64,000 nucleotides of DNA from Chaetorhynchus papuensis (taxonomy: Eukaryota > Chordata > Aves > Passeriformes > Rhipiduridae): the NCBI GenBank assembly GCA_013396525.1, contig VWYX01001350.1:1-64000 (forward strand), read 5' to 3'. Shown in pieces: positions 23,701 through 36,180 of the stretch; positions within the stretch are counted from its first letter, which is position 1, and each line of letters starts with the position of its first letter. The translations under genes were made by a program, and so were the position numbers. The notes beneath the pieces were generated by a model. That model saw only the letters and a program-made list of their open reading frames with translations, was not told where the DNA came from and made no database searches.

Positions 23701-26243
23701 AAATGCATATCCCAGTATAATCCTAGCAGAAGAGCATGGTTTAGAACAGAGCAGAGATATGAAGCTTACCTAAAATGCATGTTGCCATGAATTTTCTTAT
23801 GTATTTATGAAAGAAGAAAATGAGTAAATTTACCTCAAAGCAAAATATGCTCTGGGTAAATCTTACTTTTCATCATTCTCTCTTAAAGCAAAATTTCTAT
23901 TAAGGAGTGTGTAGGAGATAAAACTGAGAAAACATTCAGGTAAATTCTGAGCAATGTCCCATGTGTGGTGTTATTTTCTTGAACATTTGAGTAGATAAGA
24001 GCTTTTAAAAACAGTGTCTGGGTTTTAAAATGAACCTGTTTTTAGCAGGTTCTTTTAGCTTTTAACAGCCAAGAGGTTAAATTCCCAAAGATGACCTTTT
24101 TGAAGGAGACAGGAAAGAACAGGTCTCATCTGAAAAGGGATTTTACTGCACTGTTTGTCTGGAGAGCACCCAAGCTCTCTGGATATACAGGATTACAGGT
24201 ACTTGTTATTTCACCACCAGCAAGGATTTTGTCTCTTATGTGGCCTGTAACTGGATTTAGAGTGGCTTTTACTCAGCACTGCACAAAGCAGTGCGAAGAA
24301 GGAGCATGAGACTCTTCTCTGTGCTGTTGGTTGTCCCTTGCTCTTCTAAAAGCAGAGCTCTGGAGGTGAGTGAAATACTGATACATCCATCTCGATCTTA
24401 CCTCATGTGTGTAGCTCTGTGCAAAGGAAGAGCAAACACTTATACAAGGCCCCGTTTCTCTCGTGCTTCATTTGAGGGGCAGATCTGAGGGGTCTCACTG
24501 CTGGAAGTTGTGTGCCGTGGCTAAAATGAGTCAGGACCAAAGGCTGCTCTGCCATGATATACAGTGTGCTGTCAGAGCACAAGCACTCAGGGAAGCCCCA
24601 GCCCAGCCTGGGGTGTGCTCTTCCAGCTGGCGTGGAATGGCCTCTGAGCAAGATTAATGCAGGAGTTTCCTCCAGCCGATGCCAGTCAGGGGTTGTGTTG
24701 GCTTTCTGCAGATCCAGAAGCAGCCAGCTGGGTTGGTCTGTGCTGTCCTGCAGCTACAGCTGCTGTGACACAGCGATTCCAATGGCTCCCTGCCATGGAT
24801 AACCAGGTCAGATGGGTGTCCTGCTCTGAGCTGGACAGGCAGATGCCCCTCAGCTGAGGGGAAACAGGAAATCCATCATTCCTCTGCCTCTTCTGTGGAT
24901 AAGGATGTGTGACAAAGAGGGCACTTGAAAACTTAACCACCCGTGTTTGGAACCTTTATTAGGAAGAGATGGTTTATGTTCATGTGCCTCTGTGGTTTGG
25001 GAAGGGTGGAAAGGTAACGGATTTCATGGTAACTGATTGGTTATGGTTGTATGATTATTTCATGGTCCTCTTTCTAGGAACTGATCAAGGTGCATAGTTA
25101 CGGGAATCATATGAAATACTGACATAGGTGGTGCAAAAAAAAAAATAAAATTGAGACTGCATTATGAGACATTTTTACAGGGGGAAGCCACATCATTTCA
25201 GCTCATATTAGGAAGAAAATTAAAAGATGGGCGCAGGAAGTGCGATCTGGTCCACAAAGAACTCCCAAACCCTGAGACTTCTGCCACCACTGGTGGTTCA
25301 CACTTTGTGTTTGATATGGCAAATTGGGATGGGAAAAATGAACTGTTTTTGTCTTGCATGAGTGGATTATCCTCAGCACATAATCAGGAAGCAGAAATAT
25401 GCAGTCCTTCCTCAATAAACATCCAACAGAGCCACAATGAAATATGCATGTTACCTTGCTAATACAGATGGATGCAAATAACACAGTCTGGTTTAAAAAT
25501 AAATAGGAAAATACATTCATGCAAGACATGGGTGTTATGTTTGAATGGACCAGTCTGTGCTCACAATACCTCCAGCAGCATCCTTCAACCTCTGAGAGTG
25601 GAATGCAGGCAGGCAGCAAGTATGAGTAAAATTGTGTCAATCATCTTTATTATCAGAATGTCATTTGAGATAATTCACTGAAAGAGATGTGGAAAAATTC
25701 CTGAAGTTCAAGTATGAAATGGTTTCAAATAACACATATCTGTGAAAATATGTGTGTTAGATTTTCAGCTATACCTAGCATCTGCTGTTGACTTGAGAAA
25801 ACTCCCACAGGGCATAATGGGAAGTATATGAAATAAAGTATTATTTTTCCTTGGCACCTTGTTATTTAACAAAAAGTGTTTCACTAAATTCAGCAGAATA
25901 GATAATTGAATTGCTGTATCTCCGGAAAATCCATATTGATTCGAAGAAAATCTAGATTATGATTTTCTATTTAATTTTCCCCGATTCCTTGAAAGAACTT
26001 TTAAAAGTGGGAAATACTGTGGGTTTTGTGCTCTGGGTTTAAATTGCAATTAGATTCCAGCTGGAGACTGCAAAACACAGCAGAACCCTTACAGGGAGAG
26101 TAGTTGCCTTGGCTTCTATTTTGAGACTGCTTAGCAATATCACCTTGTCACAACAGCTGTTCTGAGACCTGGGATTGGTGTGAATTTCTCCTCCACTGCC
26201 TGGCAAGCTTTAAAGTTGTAATACATTTTTCGGTTCATTTTAG
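20701..26243. other. non-coding stretch, nothing recognised
   Basis: Contains a T run followed by CAG near 22316-22330 that resembles a 3' splice site, but no convincing donor follows. A seven-base hairpin lies at 22370-22388. A GC-richer patch at 24290-24940 has open frames on both strands with no recognisable domain. The 145-codon minus frame at 25203-25640 also resembles no family I know. Confidence 0.5.
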
Positions 26244-26379
26244 GTTCAGGTATTGCTAGGAGCAATCTTTGTGTTCGTCAAAAGAATGAGATGCAAAGAT
26301 TGCAAAGCAGGAATTCAGAAACTTATGCAAACTGCTCTCAGTTGGAACCTCAACTGGGACTTGAATGCAAAAGCACCAG
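26244..26379 (+). other. candidate internal exon, 136 bp
   Basis: A T-rich stretch ending TTTTAG at 26243 precedes it, and CCAG|GTAAGA, close to the ideal donor, follows at 26379/26380. Two of the three forward frames are open throughout. One reads as a polar segment rich in Gln, Asn and Ser, the other contains KDCKAGIQKLMQ. Neither resembles a family I know. A six-base shift to the next AG (exon starting at 26250) is possible. It could be an exon of a non-coding RNA or an unrecognised gene, or a chance pairing of splice-like sites. Confidence 0.25.
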
Positions 26380-28296
26380 GTAAGAGGAGATCAGTTGCTA
26401 AATTTGCCAGAATAAATGTTAAGAGGGACAAAAGTGCTGCCAAGTCACTCCTTTTGCGGAATGGGTAGGCTGGCAGTGGGCCTGAGGAAAGGTCTGAGCA
26501 AACAAGGAGCTGTCCAGTACCTGTATCATTTCTGGGATTTGTTAGTCCGTGGTCTCATTTGGCAGCAAAGCCTCTTGTAGCTACCAGGCCTTTAGCTGTG
26601 CTCTTGGAAAAATTATGTCCTCAGAGAATGAAAAGCCAGGGTAAATGGCTGGGCTGAGGAGGTAGAAAAGGTTTCTTTTGAAACTGAAGTGACTGGTGGG
26701 GTGAATAACAGGGGCATTTGAGGTGATTTTTCTAATGATGTTGCCTAAAACCTTCTGCCACTGTTGGCTGGTCCTTGTTGTCACTTTGCCATTTGGTTCC
26801 TTGACAGACTTAACCAGGGAGTATTTTGATACAGTGATGGTCCCCAGGGTGTTCTTTCAGGTGGTAGTTTTAACCATAACCTTTAGAGGCTTTCTCAGCT
26901 TTGCAGCTGAAAGCTTAAGATCCAGCAAAAATATTTTTAGTGTCCTTATTGGGAGCAGTCTGTTCAGTCACTAAGATCCCTCAGGAGAACAGGTCAAGTG
27001 TTGGTGCCATTTTGGGAAACTCTTCTGTCCTCTGCCCCTCAGTGCTGGCTCAGGGTGCAGTAGGTGGGAGCTGCCAAGTGCCAAGGATGGCTGTGAAGGC
27101 CATGAGTGAGAGCCTGAGATGGAGGCTTTCCAGGACCACAGACAGAAGATGGTTTAAAAAGATGGTAATCCTAGCTCCAAAAGATGATGGAAAATTCACA
27201 TTTCAATTAAACACAGATTCCTTTGATTCGGAAGAGGCTTGATTTTCAGGCACCTCTTTCTGAAAATGTAGACGAACATTTCCCTGCTCACAGAGTGTAG
27301 ATGGCTGTTGTGAACCCAAGTTTCCTGCTCTGAGCATCCTTCCTAAGGTCTATCCACAGTCTCATAACAGGCAGCAGGGTACCTTGGGACTTTTGTGCCG
27401 TGATGAATTCACTCAGCACTGCAGCCTGTTTGGTGCAGGGTTCAGATGAAATATCAGCGTGAGTCTAAGAGGAAAGGGAACATGCTTTTCCTCCTGGCTG
27501 CCAGCCTTGGCATCAATTGCTTTATTCCTGTAAATATTTGCAGATTTGACAGAACAAATCCCCTATGTCCTGGTACCCACATATCTTTTATGGCTTTCTC
27601 TGGAAGCTGTGTTTCAGTATCCCACAAAAACCCTGCTTGGGAAGGAGAGGCTGTCATTGCATTACCGATACAGTAAATCCCAGAGTCATCAACTTTATAA
27701 GGAATTTAGGATTTCATTTATTGCTGCCTGACACAGGGGCAAGCAGAGAATCTGAAATAGGTCTGAGGTGTAGTCTGCATTTGCTTTCCCCTTAGACTTT
27801 TCTTTGGCAGGTCTGTAACACCAGCCAAGTCAGTGTAGACTGTGATTTAAAGCACAGATTGTGACTATGCATGTATCCAAGCCTGGTTTTGGAGAACAAC
27901 TACCTAGCACTGTTAAGAGAGCATAAATATCCCTTATTCACAATGAGCAGAAACTGTTCTGTTTGATATCATTTACATTTCTGTTGGTATTGCTATGAGA
28001 GTAAAGCAGTTTGAACAGAAGGGCAGCCTGTTTCTGAAAAAGGGGGACTGAATAGTTGTGGTCAGAGTAAAATCAGATTTGCACCTTTGCCATTTTGCAG
28101 GTCATTTATTTTCAAAGACTTTCTTCCCCCCCTCCTGAAGCTATTATTATTAGGGAACCAAACAACGTTTCCAAACGTCTTAGCATGGATACCACTGAAA
28201 ATAATTCTACTGGGAAACCCTTTGTGAGCTGAAAGAGATCCAGTCAAACAACATTATTTCTATTCATGAGCGAAAAACCAAACCAAACATGTTCAT
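26380..28296. other. non-coding stretch, nothing recognised
   Basis: Several plus-strand open frames of 60-100 codons (such as 26940-27242) show no recognisable domain and overlap frames on the other strand. No further splice-flanked segment stood out. Confidence 0.45.
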
Positions 28297-28669
28297 TGCA
28301 GTATTCACGCTGGGGTGTAGACTTCTCACAAGATGGAGAAGTGTAAAGACGTTTATTGGGCAGTTTCCATTCCCTAAATACTAGCCCACAAACAGGATAT
28401 CACCGCATATAAACAGGAAAGATGCTTCCCAGAGTGTCCCCCAGTCACCTGGAGTATTGCCTAAGTATTACCTATTATGGTAATAGGTAAACAATACCCT
28501 ATAAGGTCACAAACAACAATTTTCCCACACAACTGTTCAAGAAGGCCACAAACCCATAATTCCCTTTTCCAGCCCATCTCAGGTGACCTGGATGTGTTTC
28601 TATGGTTACCTCTGGGCCTTCCAGGCCTGCTCTTCTGTAACACCCATGGTGCAACCCCACAGTTACACA
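28297..28669 (-). mobile_element. family C solo LTR (373 bp), complete
   Basis: On the minus strand the element begins TGTGTAAC and ends ACTGCA. The end is confirmed by the point where similarity to bases 1-74 stops. Both sides carry the same four bases (plus-strand TCAT at 28293-28296 and 28670-28673), an exact target-site duplication. On the minus strand AATAAA lies at 28357-28352 and a TATA-like stretch around 28411-28405. Nothing retroviral adjoins it, so it is a solo LTR. The four-base duplication suggests a gammaretrovirus-like (ERV1) integrase, which is inference. Confidence 0.85.
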
Positions 28670-31600
28670 TCATCTCTTTCTGCAGATCTATGAGGATCTC
28701 TGGGACTCCTCTGCATCACTGCACAGGAAAACCTGGTTGCGGTGCAGTTTTTCAAGCTGAAATGTTGTTTCCCTCTCTGGGGTCAGGCCTGGAGGTGGGT
28801 GCCAGAGAGCCCCTTGGCTACCTCTGGCCATCAGGGCACTCTGTCCATGAGACCTGAAGCTGCTCTGGTCCTCAGTGCTGGCAGGGATGCAGGCAGCCAT
28901 GTGCTGGTCTGGAACAGTGACACGCTGCCACAGACTCCCTCCAGCCGTTCCCTCAGTTTCCTGCTCACACCTGGTAATACGGAAGGTTGAAAGGCAAATG
29001 CTTTAGAAAGGCACATCTATGGGGTGTGGTCCCTGCTGGAGCAGCAGGGCCCGTGCTGGAATCACAGGGCAGCAGGAAAAACGGTGACAAAGAGAATTAA
29101 AGCCAGTGCTGGGATCATCTTTCAGGCTGTGGAGTTCACATGTACAGTAAAGAGCTTTGATACCAAGGGAAGCTGCTCGTTTCAAAGTATGAGCTTAAAG
29201 CAGAAAGGAACTCGCATCCCCTGTATTAATATTTTAGTTAGTGCTGGAGCTCTGTAGCTTAGTTTGGCAAGCCATTTATCTTTGCTCATTAGTGATTAAG
29301 TGTATCTGTGCAAATATTATTCTCTGTAGCTTTTGTGAGATTTTTCTTCCACTCTGCACCAAAATACTTGCTTTTTTTTCCCCTAGAGAACAAAGAAAAT
29401 AGATTTTCTGACCATATGGCTGTTGCAAAGTGGTTTCCCTGGCAACTGTAACCTACAGAACTTCTTAAAACTTTTTTTCCTCTGTGGATATATTTTTTTT
29501 TTCTTTTTTAGTGGTTTGATTTCAGAATCTTCTCATCTTCTCCAAAATCATTACAGCAGGTGGAACGGAGGTTAACCATGAAGGCCCTGGAGTGTGCTAG
29601 GGCCCTGGTGTGTCTTAAAAAGTTGGGATTCATTCGCTCAGATTTGTTCAAGTGCTTTTAGCTCTGCCGATGTTTGGCTCGATCTGTAGGGCATTTGATA
29701 AATTCCCCTTGGAATTTGAGTGGTATTCTTTACATAAACAGTACTGAAGGTTGTCCAGTGTGGCTTAAGAGAAAAATCAAAGAAAACTTGAAAAGAGAAG
29801 CCAGTGGGGCTTCATATAGGCACAAGCATCCTCTTTGTTGCAAGAAGTTTGCTGGGTTGTGGTACCAGACCTGGGACCATTCTGTGCTCCCCTCCCCACC
29901 TGCCCCCAGTGCTCTGTGGTCTCTGCACCCATGTGGAGAAAAAGTCAGGGAGAACAAAACAACTGTTTCTTCTCTTCTTGTTAGGAAGGCATGGCTCTGC
30001 CTGTGGAGCAAACACAGAGCAGCTGCCCTTCCCCTTATCCTGAGGGGCAAAGCTATGTGAAGTGTCATTTTCTGTACTCTTGGCCTTTCTTTGGTTTCAG
30101 TGACAAATCAAAAATCTGCTCCTCAGCAATGTGTAAGAGATCATTCATCACAATAAATACAGCCTTGTCCTAAATACTCACATGCACACGAACAGCCTCC
30201 CTGCTTTCAAGCACTTCCTGCGAACTACAGTTTCCACCTGTTTCTTCTGTGGATGGATTTAGAATTCACTATAATTTTTCCTAGACAAAAGTAGAAAAGT
30301 TGCTTCAGGACTCCTGTCCCTAAGAAGTCAAATTACAAAATCAGATTACAGGCAACTTGGAGAAACAAAAGTATAGGAGGGTAATTTGGAAACCACGCGA
30401 ATTAATCAGTAAGTTGTCAAAAACCCCTAAGTTGTTTCATTAAAATATTAATAATGTTTTTCAATTTCCTATTGTCTTTGAGTGAAATAAACAAAAGAAA
30501 ACAAACAAAAAAATAAATCCAGAAAGCCCTGCTGTAAACAAATCCCCCAGGTTCTCATCATTAGCCAGTAAAACACACAGGACAACAGATGCTGGATCTG
30601 AGTTTTTCCAGCGTAATAAATGCATTCAGTGTCCCCAAGAAGATGATTTTAAAGCACATTTTCTGCAGTGAGCTAAATAATTCATCCTCAAACCCTCTGT
30701 TTTACATACAGTGTTAGAAGGGAAAACACAAAAGAACACCGAAATAAATAGTCATGATATGCTGCTAAAGTAGGGACAACATTTTAGGAATAACCAAACT
30801 CAGTGTTTAGAGTAATTATACAGGAATATGAATAATTGCTTCAGTGTTTAACCCTTTATACCTTCTGCTCAGAGTGCTGCTGGGAACAGAGGATTTATTC
30901 TGAATAACTTCAAAAGCAGTCACACAAAGGCACTTAGGGACAGCATTTGTTATATGGTCGATGGTTGGATATTTGCTCAAGCATTTGGGGAGCCTTTCCC
31001 TTTCAGTAAAAGGCTGTGGTGCTTCTGGAGCTTGGACCAGCTTTTACACTTGTTCTGTCCTTTTGGGATGTTATCCATTTACCTCTTCCTTAGATGTCAG
31101 CTGTCCAGTGTTTGCTGATCCATCTGTGGATCATGATTTCCATCTTTATCCCCATGGACACGGACAGAGAAGCCAGAACTAAACCCACCTGCTTTACCCT
31201 GCTTCTCCCTTGTATAATGTCCCTTCAGGTGCCAGATGCAGTTGTCATCCCACCTTTGGCTACTGAGCTAATGTAGATTGCTGATGTTCTGTAGGAAGAA
31301 ACTAACTGGAATATCCCAAGAGCTATAAAGGAGCAGCCATTTGATTTAACTTGAATTATTTAGTATGGAAAAAATCTAATTTTGGGGTATAGTTTAATAT
31401 TGGATTGACTTTCAGCCAGCATAAGGAACCACCTACAGAGACACAGAGAAAAGGATCCTGTCAGCCCATATGTTTTTACGAGATGCACCTCACTGTGCGC
31501 TCAAGGAGTTAATTAATTATTCAGGCATCTTCAAACACAACACCAGGCAACTTTACAGAGCTCACAAGGAGTGAAGCTTCTGGACGAGACTTTGGCAATA

Positions 31601-34600
31601 TTCTGTTGATGACAACTGGTTCAGAGCAGGCACTTGCTGAAATCCTTGGCAGCCTGAAAATACCTGGTACAGTGGGATGGTTGTGGAACAAGTGAGTGAG
31701 TGGCCACAGGAGAAGAGTGGAGGGTGGGAAGGGCTCTGACTGTGCTCAGCTCCTTCGCAATTTCTCTCTAGAGAAAGGGAAGAGGAGAGTGACTGACTAT
31801 CAAGGAGAAAGTAGTATTCTTTCGGAGCATTTTTGTGTTTATATAATGTATGTGGCCATCATCTCTTGCATTCTTCTGAGATTGGAGGTTTTTTTTAATC
31901 AAAATAACTTGACAGCAATTACATGTTTATCTGTTAATGGCTGCTAGATGAGATTCACAAACAGAAAAATACCTGATCTCAAATTATTTAGTAAGGAAAA
32001 AGTAAAATCTAAGCTTCTTTCAGGAACTGTCAGGATTGTTGAATGATGTACTCAACAGAAGTTTTCTAGGAAAATGGGCTGAGGTATTAGTCTTATGGCA
32101 AGCTACAAAGGGATTTTTGGAGATGACAGTATTTCTCACCTGTAGATATGTTCCTATGAAGAAAGGTGACAAATATATTGCAACTTAAACCATTACAATG
32201 GTGTGCTTAGACCTTCTGCAGAAAGAACAGCTCAGATGTTCTATACCAAATTCTTCTTGGTTGCTTAGTGCTGGCTGGATAGAACATATTTTTTATTTTT
32301 AAGTCAAAGTATTTTCTGGAGGAAATACATTTTCAGGTTCCATTAGCACACGCTCATCTCAGGTACCTGATTGTTATCCTGTTTTGTTTTGCTCGATTTC
32401 TTGTATTTGATAAACAGTGTCTTATTCCCTCTTCTGCCATTATCTGTGGGCTCTGATCTGGATTGGTGTTTAGCCTTGCACAGTTGCTGGTGCTCGTGGC
32501 ATTTGTGTTCTCTGTGAGCCAGAGACTGCCAGGGCAGGGGGCAGGGGGTGACTGCAGTGTCCCACACCTGGCTGTGGCATCCCTTGTTGAGACCACTGTG
32601 GTTTGTATCCTGAGCACACTCTGAGCCAGAGAACCCAGTGAAGTTTTTCATAATGCATGAAAAAGGCACTGGTTAAAGGCACATCCAGAGTTACCCAGCA
32701 CCCCCCTGGCTGAAGGGGGTTGAGCATGTCAGTGACACAGGGTTAAGCAGCTACCCTGGCTAAATTGAAAGGTCCCTGCAGGGGCTGGCAGGTGTTGAAC
32801 AGAGGTCCCTGTCCCTGCTGACATATGCCAGGAGAGAGATGCAGGACTCACCAGAGCTAACTGTGTGTTACAGAGGTAGCTCAAAGAGATGTAGCTCAGT
32901 TTCCACAGACAAGAGTTTTGCTTGTTCATAACCTGCAAGACAAGACAGGCAAAGGCTTGGCAGATGTAGGGCAGGATCATCACATGGCAGTAGTTCCAGT
33001 CTCTCTCTTTTGTTTTCATCACACTGGAAGAACTGTTCCTGACATCTCTAACCAGCAGTGTTTGTGAGATACCTCAAAGGATTTCAGGTGTTCTTGACAA
33101 TCCCCTCCATGCAAATTCACTTGCTGCTTCCACAAAAATTCTTATTTTATTATAATGCAAATAACAAACTCCTTCAGATATTCGTCTCTCCCTACTCCCA
33201 CATTTTCTTTTCAACTCTGTCAATGATTTCTTTTTTTGTCTGTTTTTTCAACTGAATTTTGATGCTCTGATAAAGAGGTCTAGTAATGTGTCAGTGCCTG
33301 ATTATTATGTCAAATTATGATTTTTAGAGTAAGTCTGTAGTAATGGAACTTTTCTGAAACCCATAACATATTGTACAGCTTTAGAGACACACTGCAGTTA
33401 CTTAAGTGCTTTTAGCATTTTCTATTTGAAAATAAGTATTTTATTGGAATAATTAATAGAAATAATTTCAATACAAGCATGAAAATGTTCCTGTGATAGA
33501 GTAGCTGAATATTTAAGAGTTCCATTAAGTTTTAATGTATTTCTTCAATTAAATATGTCTGAACCTGTAACAGGAGCAAGGTTTGGATTGTTCTGCAAGG
33601 GTAGCACAGAGTTCTGTTCTGGGTACTAGTGGAAGCAAACTATTTTTTCTTGTCTTTCATTTCTATCCATTACAGATTGTATCAACAAAATGTCACATTT
33701 CCCACTATGTTTGGTAAAGGGTGCTATAACATGGAACCTGCATAACCTGGAAAGAAGTCTTTACCTTTTAAGGAATGCATATTTGGGAGCAAATAAAGTG
33801 CTCAGATTCAGTCTGGATGAACTGTATCCCCAGGGAGAAGTCATCTTTGAGTTATGTCACAAGCTGCACCTTATTTTCAGTTCTGTTCTTTGTCCTACTT
33901 GTAGTATTTTCATTATGGACACTAATCAGGAAATTGTGAACACAAGCTTCAACTTGGAAGCAGAAACAAAACCATCCCAGATAACCTGAGATCTAAAGCT
34001 TCTGGAGGAAGGTTAAGATGGCATTTCAGCAGATGTGGTCTTCAGGATTGAAGAATTTAAAACAAAGAACGAAAAAATCTGATATTTTGCAAGGAGTTTC
34101 TTGCACCATCATTTGTGGAATCAGTCTTCAGCAATATCCCTTCCCTCGAGATTTGTGCTCAGGGATTAAGTCAATATTAAGGATGTGGTGACTCAATCAG
34201 AGATAAGCTGTTGTATTTAACTGTGGTGGTGCAATCAAGCTTTTCCAAAAAATTGTAAATGGCCCTTGACTAAATGAGGCTTATTCAACTGGATGAAATT
34301 TAATTTTTGTGTCAGTTGGCAGGATATTAACAAGCTAGAAGCCTTTTCTGATTCAGCAACTTTTGGCAGAGGAGTGCTGCTGGAAAGGAGGATTAAGTGC
34401 TCCAGTTTTTGCATATGGTGCTGAAGGGAAGAATTTTACCTTAGAGCAGTTCAGGAGCTTGTGGAATTGTTCTTGTAGGAGAGGTCTGCAAGAGAGATGT
34501 GGGGGGGGGATACTGACCCTCTCTCTGTTGATCAACACTGAATTATCTGGGGCAAACATCCTCACTGAAGAAAAGGTAAAATGTCCCATAATGCTTTAGT

Positions 34601-35753
34601 GAGTGAAGGAATGTCCCTGGCTGGAGGACCAGAGTGGGGAATGTTTGTTCCCCGGGTGCTTTGCAGACAGATGCCACTTTGCACAGTGGTTCTCACAGGC
34701 TGCTCCTGTGACTCTGTCAGCAACACAAAGCCAACTATGCAGGAAAAACTTGGGGTTCTGTGGCACATAGAAGTGCATTGATTAACCCAATCTGAAATGA
34801 AAACCTCTTACACCTATATTAACTATTTTTTTTCCTATGGGTGTCAGTTAAAATAAGTAATTCCAGGCTGTGGCAAATTGTACCACAGCACAAGGCAGCT
34901 CTCTGATCTGCAACTTTATTTGCTACAGAAAGCACCTTAATTCTTGTATAATTAATACAGGAATTCTGTTTCTCGACCATCCTTTACTTCTACAGAGGTT
35001 TGGCATCGTAATAATCTCAAACATGTTCTGTTTATTGAGATTTTGCTCTGTGGTAAGTTTAAAATGTGATTTGAAAACAGGATGAAAAGTGGAGAGCTAA
35101 TACAAAGGGGAGTTAAGGAAAGATAAATAATAAGAAAAAGAATGATTTTCCATCTCACCATCTATTAGCTTCCAGCCTCTTTGTCAGTTTGTCACAACAG
35201 ATGATGTTTTCTCCTTTTTGCTCACTCTCATATTTAAATTGATCAATATTTGTATTGTGCTTGCTGGCATCATCTTATCATTTGTATGTTTGTGTAAGTC
35301 CCATTTCTGCATATTGATCTTCACCCTGCCCTGAAAAGCAGATATAAGTTGTTCTGCCTGCCAAGGCTGACCTTTAGTGAATTTAAATATCATTTCTGAG
35401 CACTGAGAGCAGGAGGTGTTTTAGTGTTTGCGTGTTTTGGACCAATGCTGGTGTCCCACTGTGGAAGAGGCTGCACGTTACAGAAGGGATGGAAAAGCTC
35501 TTGTGCAGGAAATCAGAGCCTCCCCTCTGCACCAGCCTTTGTTTTCAGCATGTAGATGGCATTTACTCTGATTGAAAGCTTCCCATGAGAAGGAAACCCA
35601 AGATGCCTGGTGAGTCCTGCCCAATCCCCCTTGCTGTTTTCTTCTCCACCCTCGGTGTTCTGCTTTAGACTATTCATTGCTGTGTGGGTTTTTCCCTTCT
35701 GTGCAATGCAGGGCATTAGGAGTTGTGCACAGAGCGTGTTATTCAGTTTTTAC
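28670..35753. other. non-coding stretch, nothing recognised
   Basis: About 7 kb. Open frames of up to 128 codons (29674-30060, and 29730-30068 on the other strand) overlap and have no recognisable domain. An A-rich stretch lies near 30485-30520 and a run of nine G at 34501-34509. No interspersed repeat was recognised. Confidence 0.5.
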
Positions 35754-36180
35754 TGACGCCTTAGGTTTTAACTTTTATATTTTTCAAATCCTGCACTGCC
35801 CAGTGTGTAACTGTGAAGTTTCTTGGAGCCTGTTCATTTCTGTTTTCTCCTGCTGGGCACACACAACAAAGCCTCTCTGGGCCTGCTCTCCAAGGACACC
35901 CAGACCATCCTAGGCCCAAAAAGTATAAACCAAAGAGCCTCTGAGGGGGGCAAGCAGAGGAGAAATTACATCATTAAACTGAAGCTTTAATTGGAGAATT
36001 AACCCTGAGATGCAAATGAACCAAACCTATAAAAGTGTGAAGAACTCGTGACCTGTTGTCCATCTTGGGGTCCATCTTGGCAGCAGCCTCTGGCTCCCCA
36101 GGGGTACCTTTGAAGGCCTTTCCAATAAATACCGACCTCCATTCCCTTTACTCCTGTCTAGTCTCTGTTTCTAGGAGGCT
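35754..36180 (+). mobile_element. family A LTR, copy 2, 3' end lost
   Basis: Starts TGACGCCTTAGG, the family start with one change, and follows the other copies through the octamer (36010-36017), TATAAA (36028-36033) and AATAAA (36124-36129). Similarity ends at about 36180 after CTAGGAGGC. The last 15 or so bases of the family, including the terminal inverted repeat, are replaced by T-rich sequence. It carries the tandem 12-base duplication (36058-36080) that copy 3 also has. No target duplication can be set because the end is missing. Confidence 0.85.

Noticed and set aside
25203..25640. 145-codon minus-strand frame with several cysteines
   Set aside because: No recognisable domain pattern, and it overlaps a plus-strand frame. 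Composition alone explains it.
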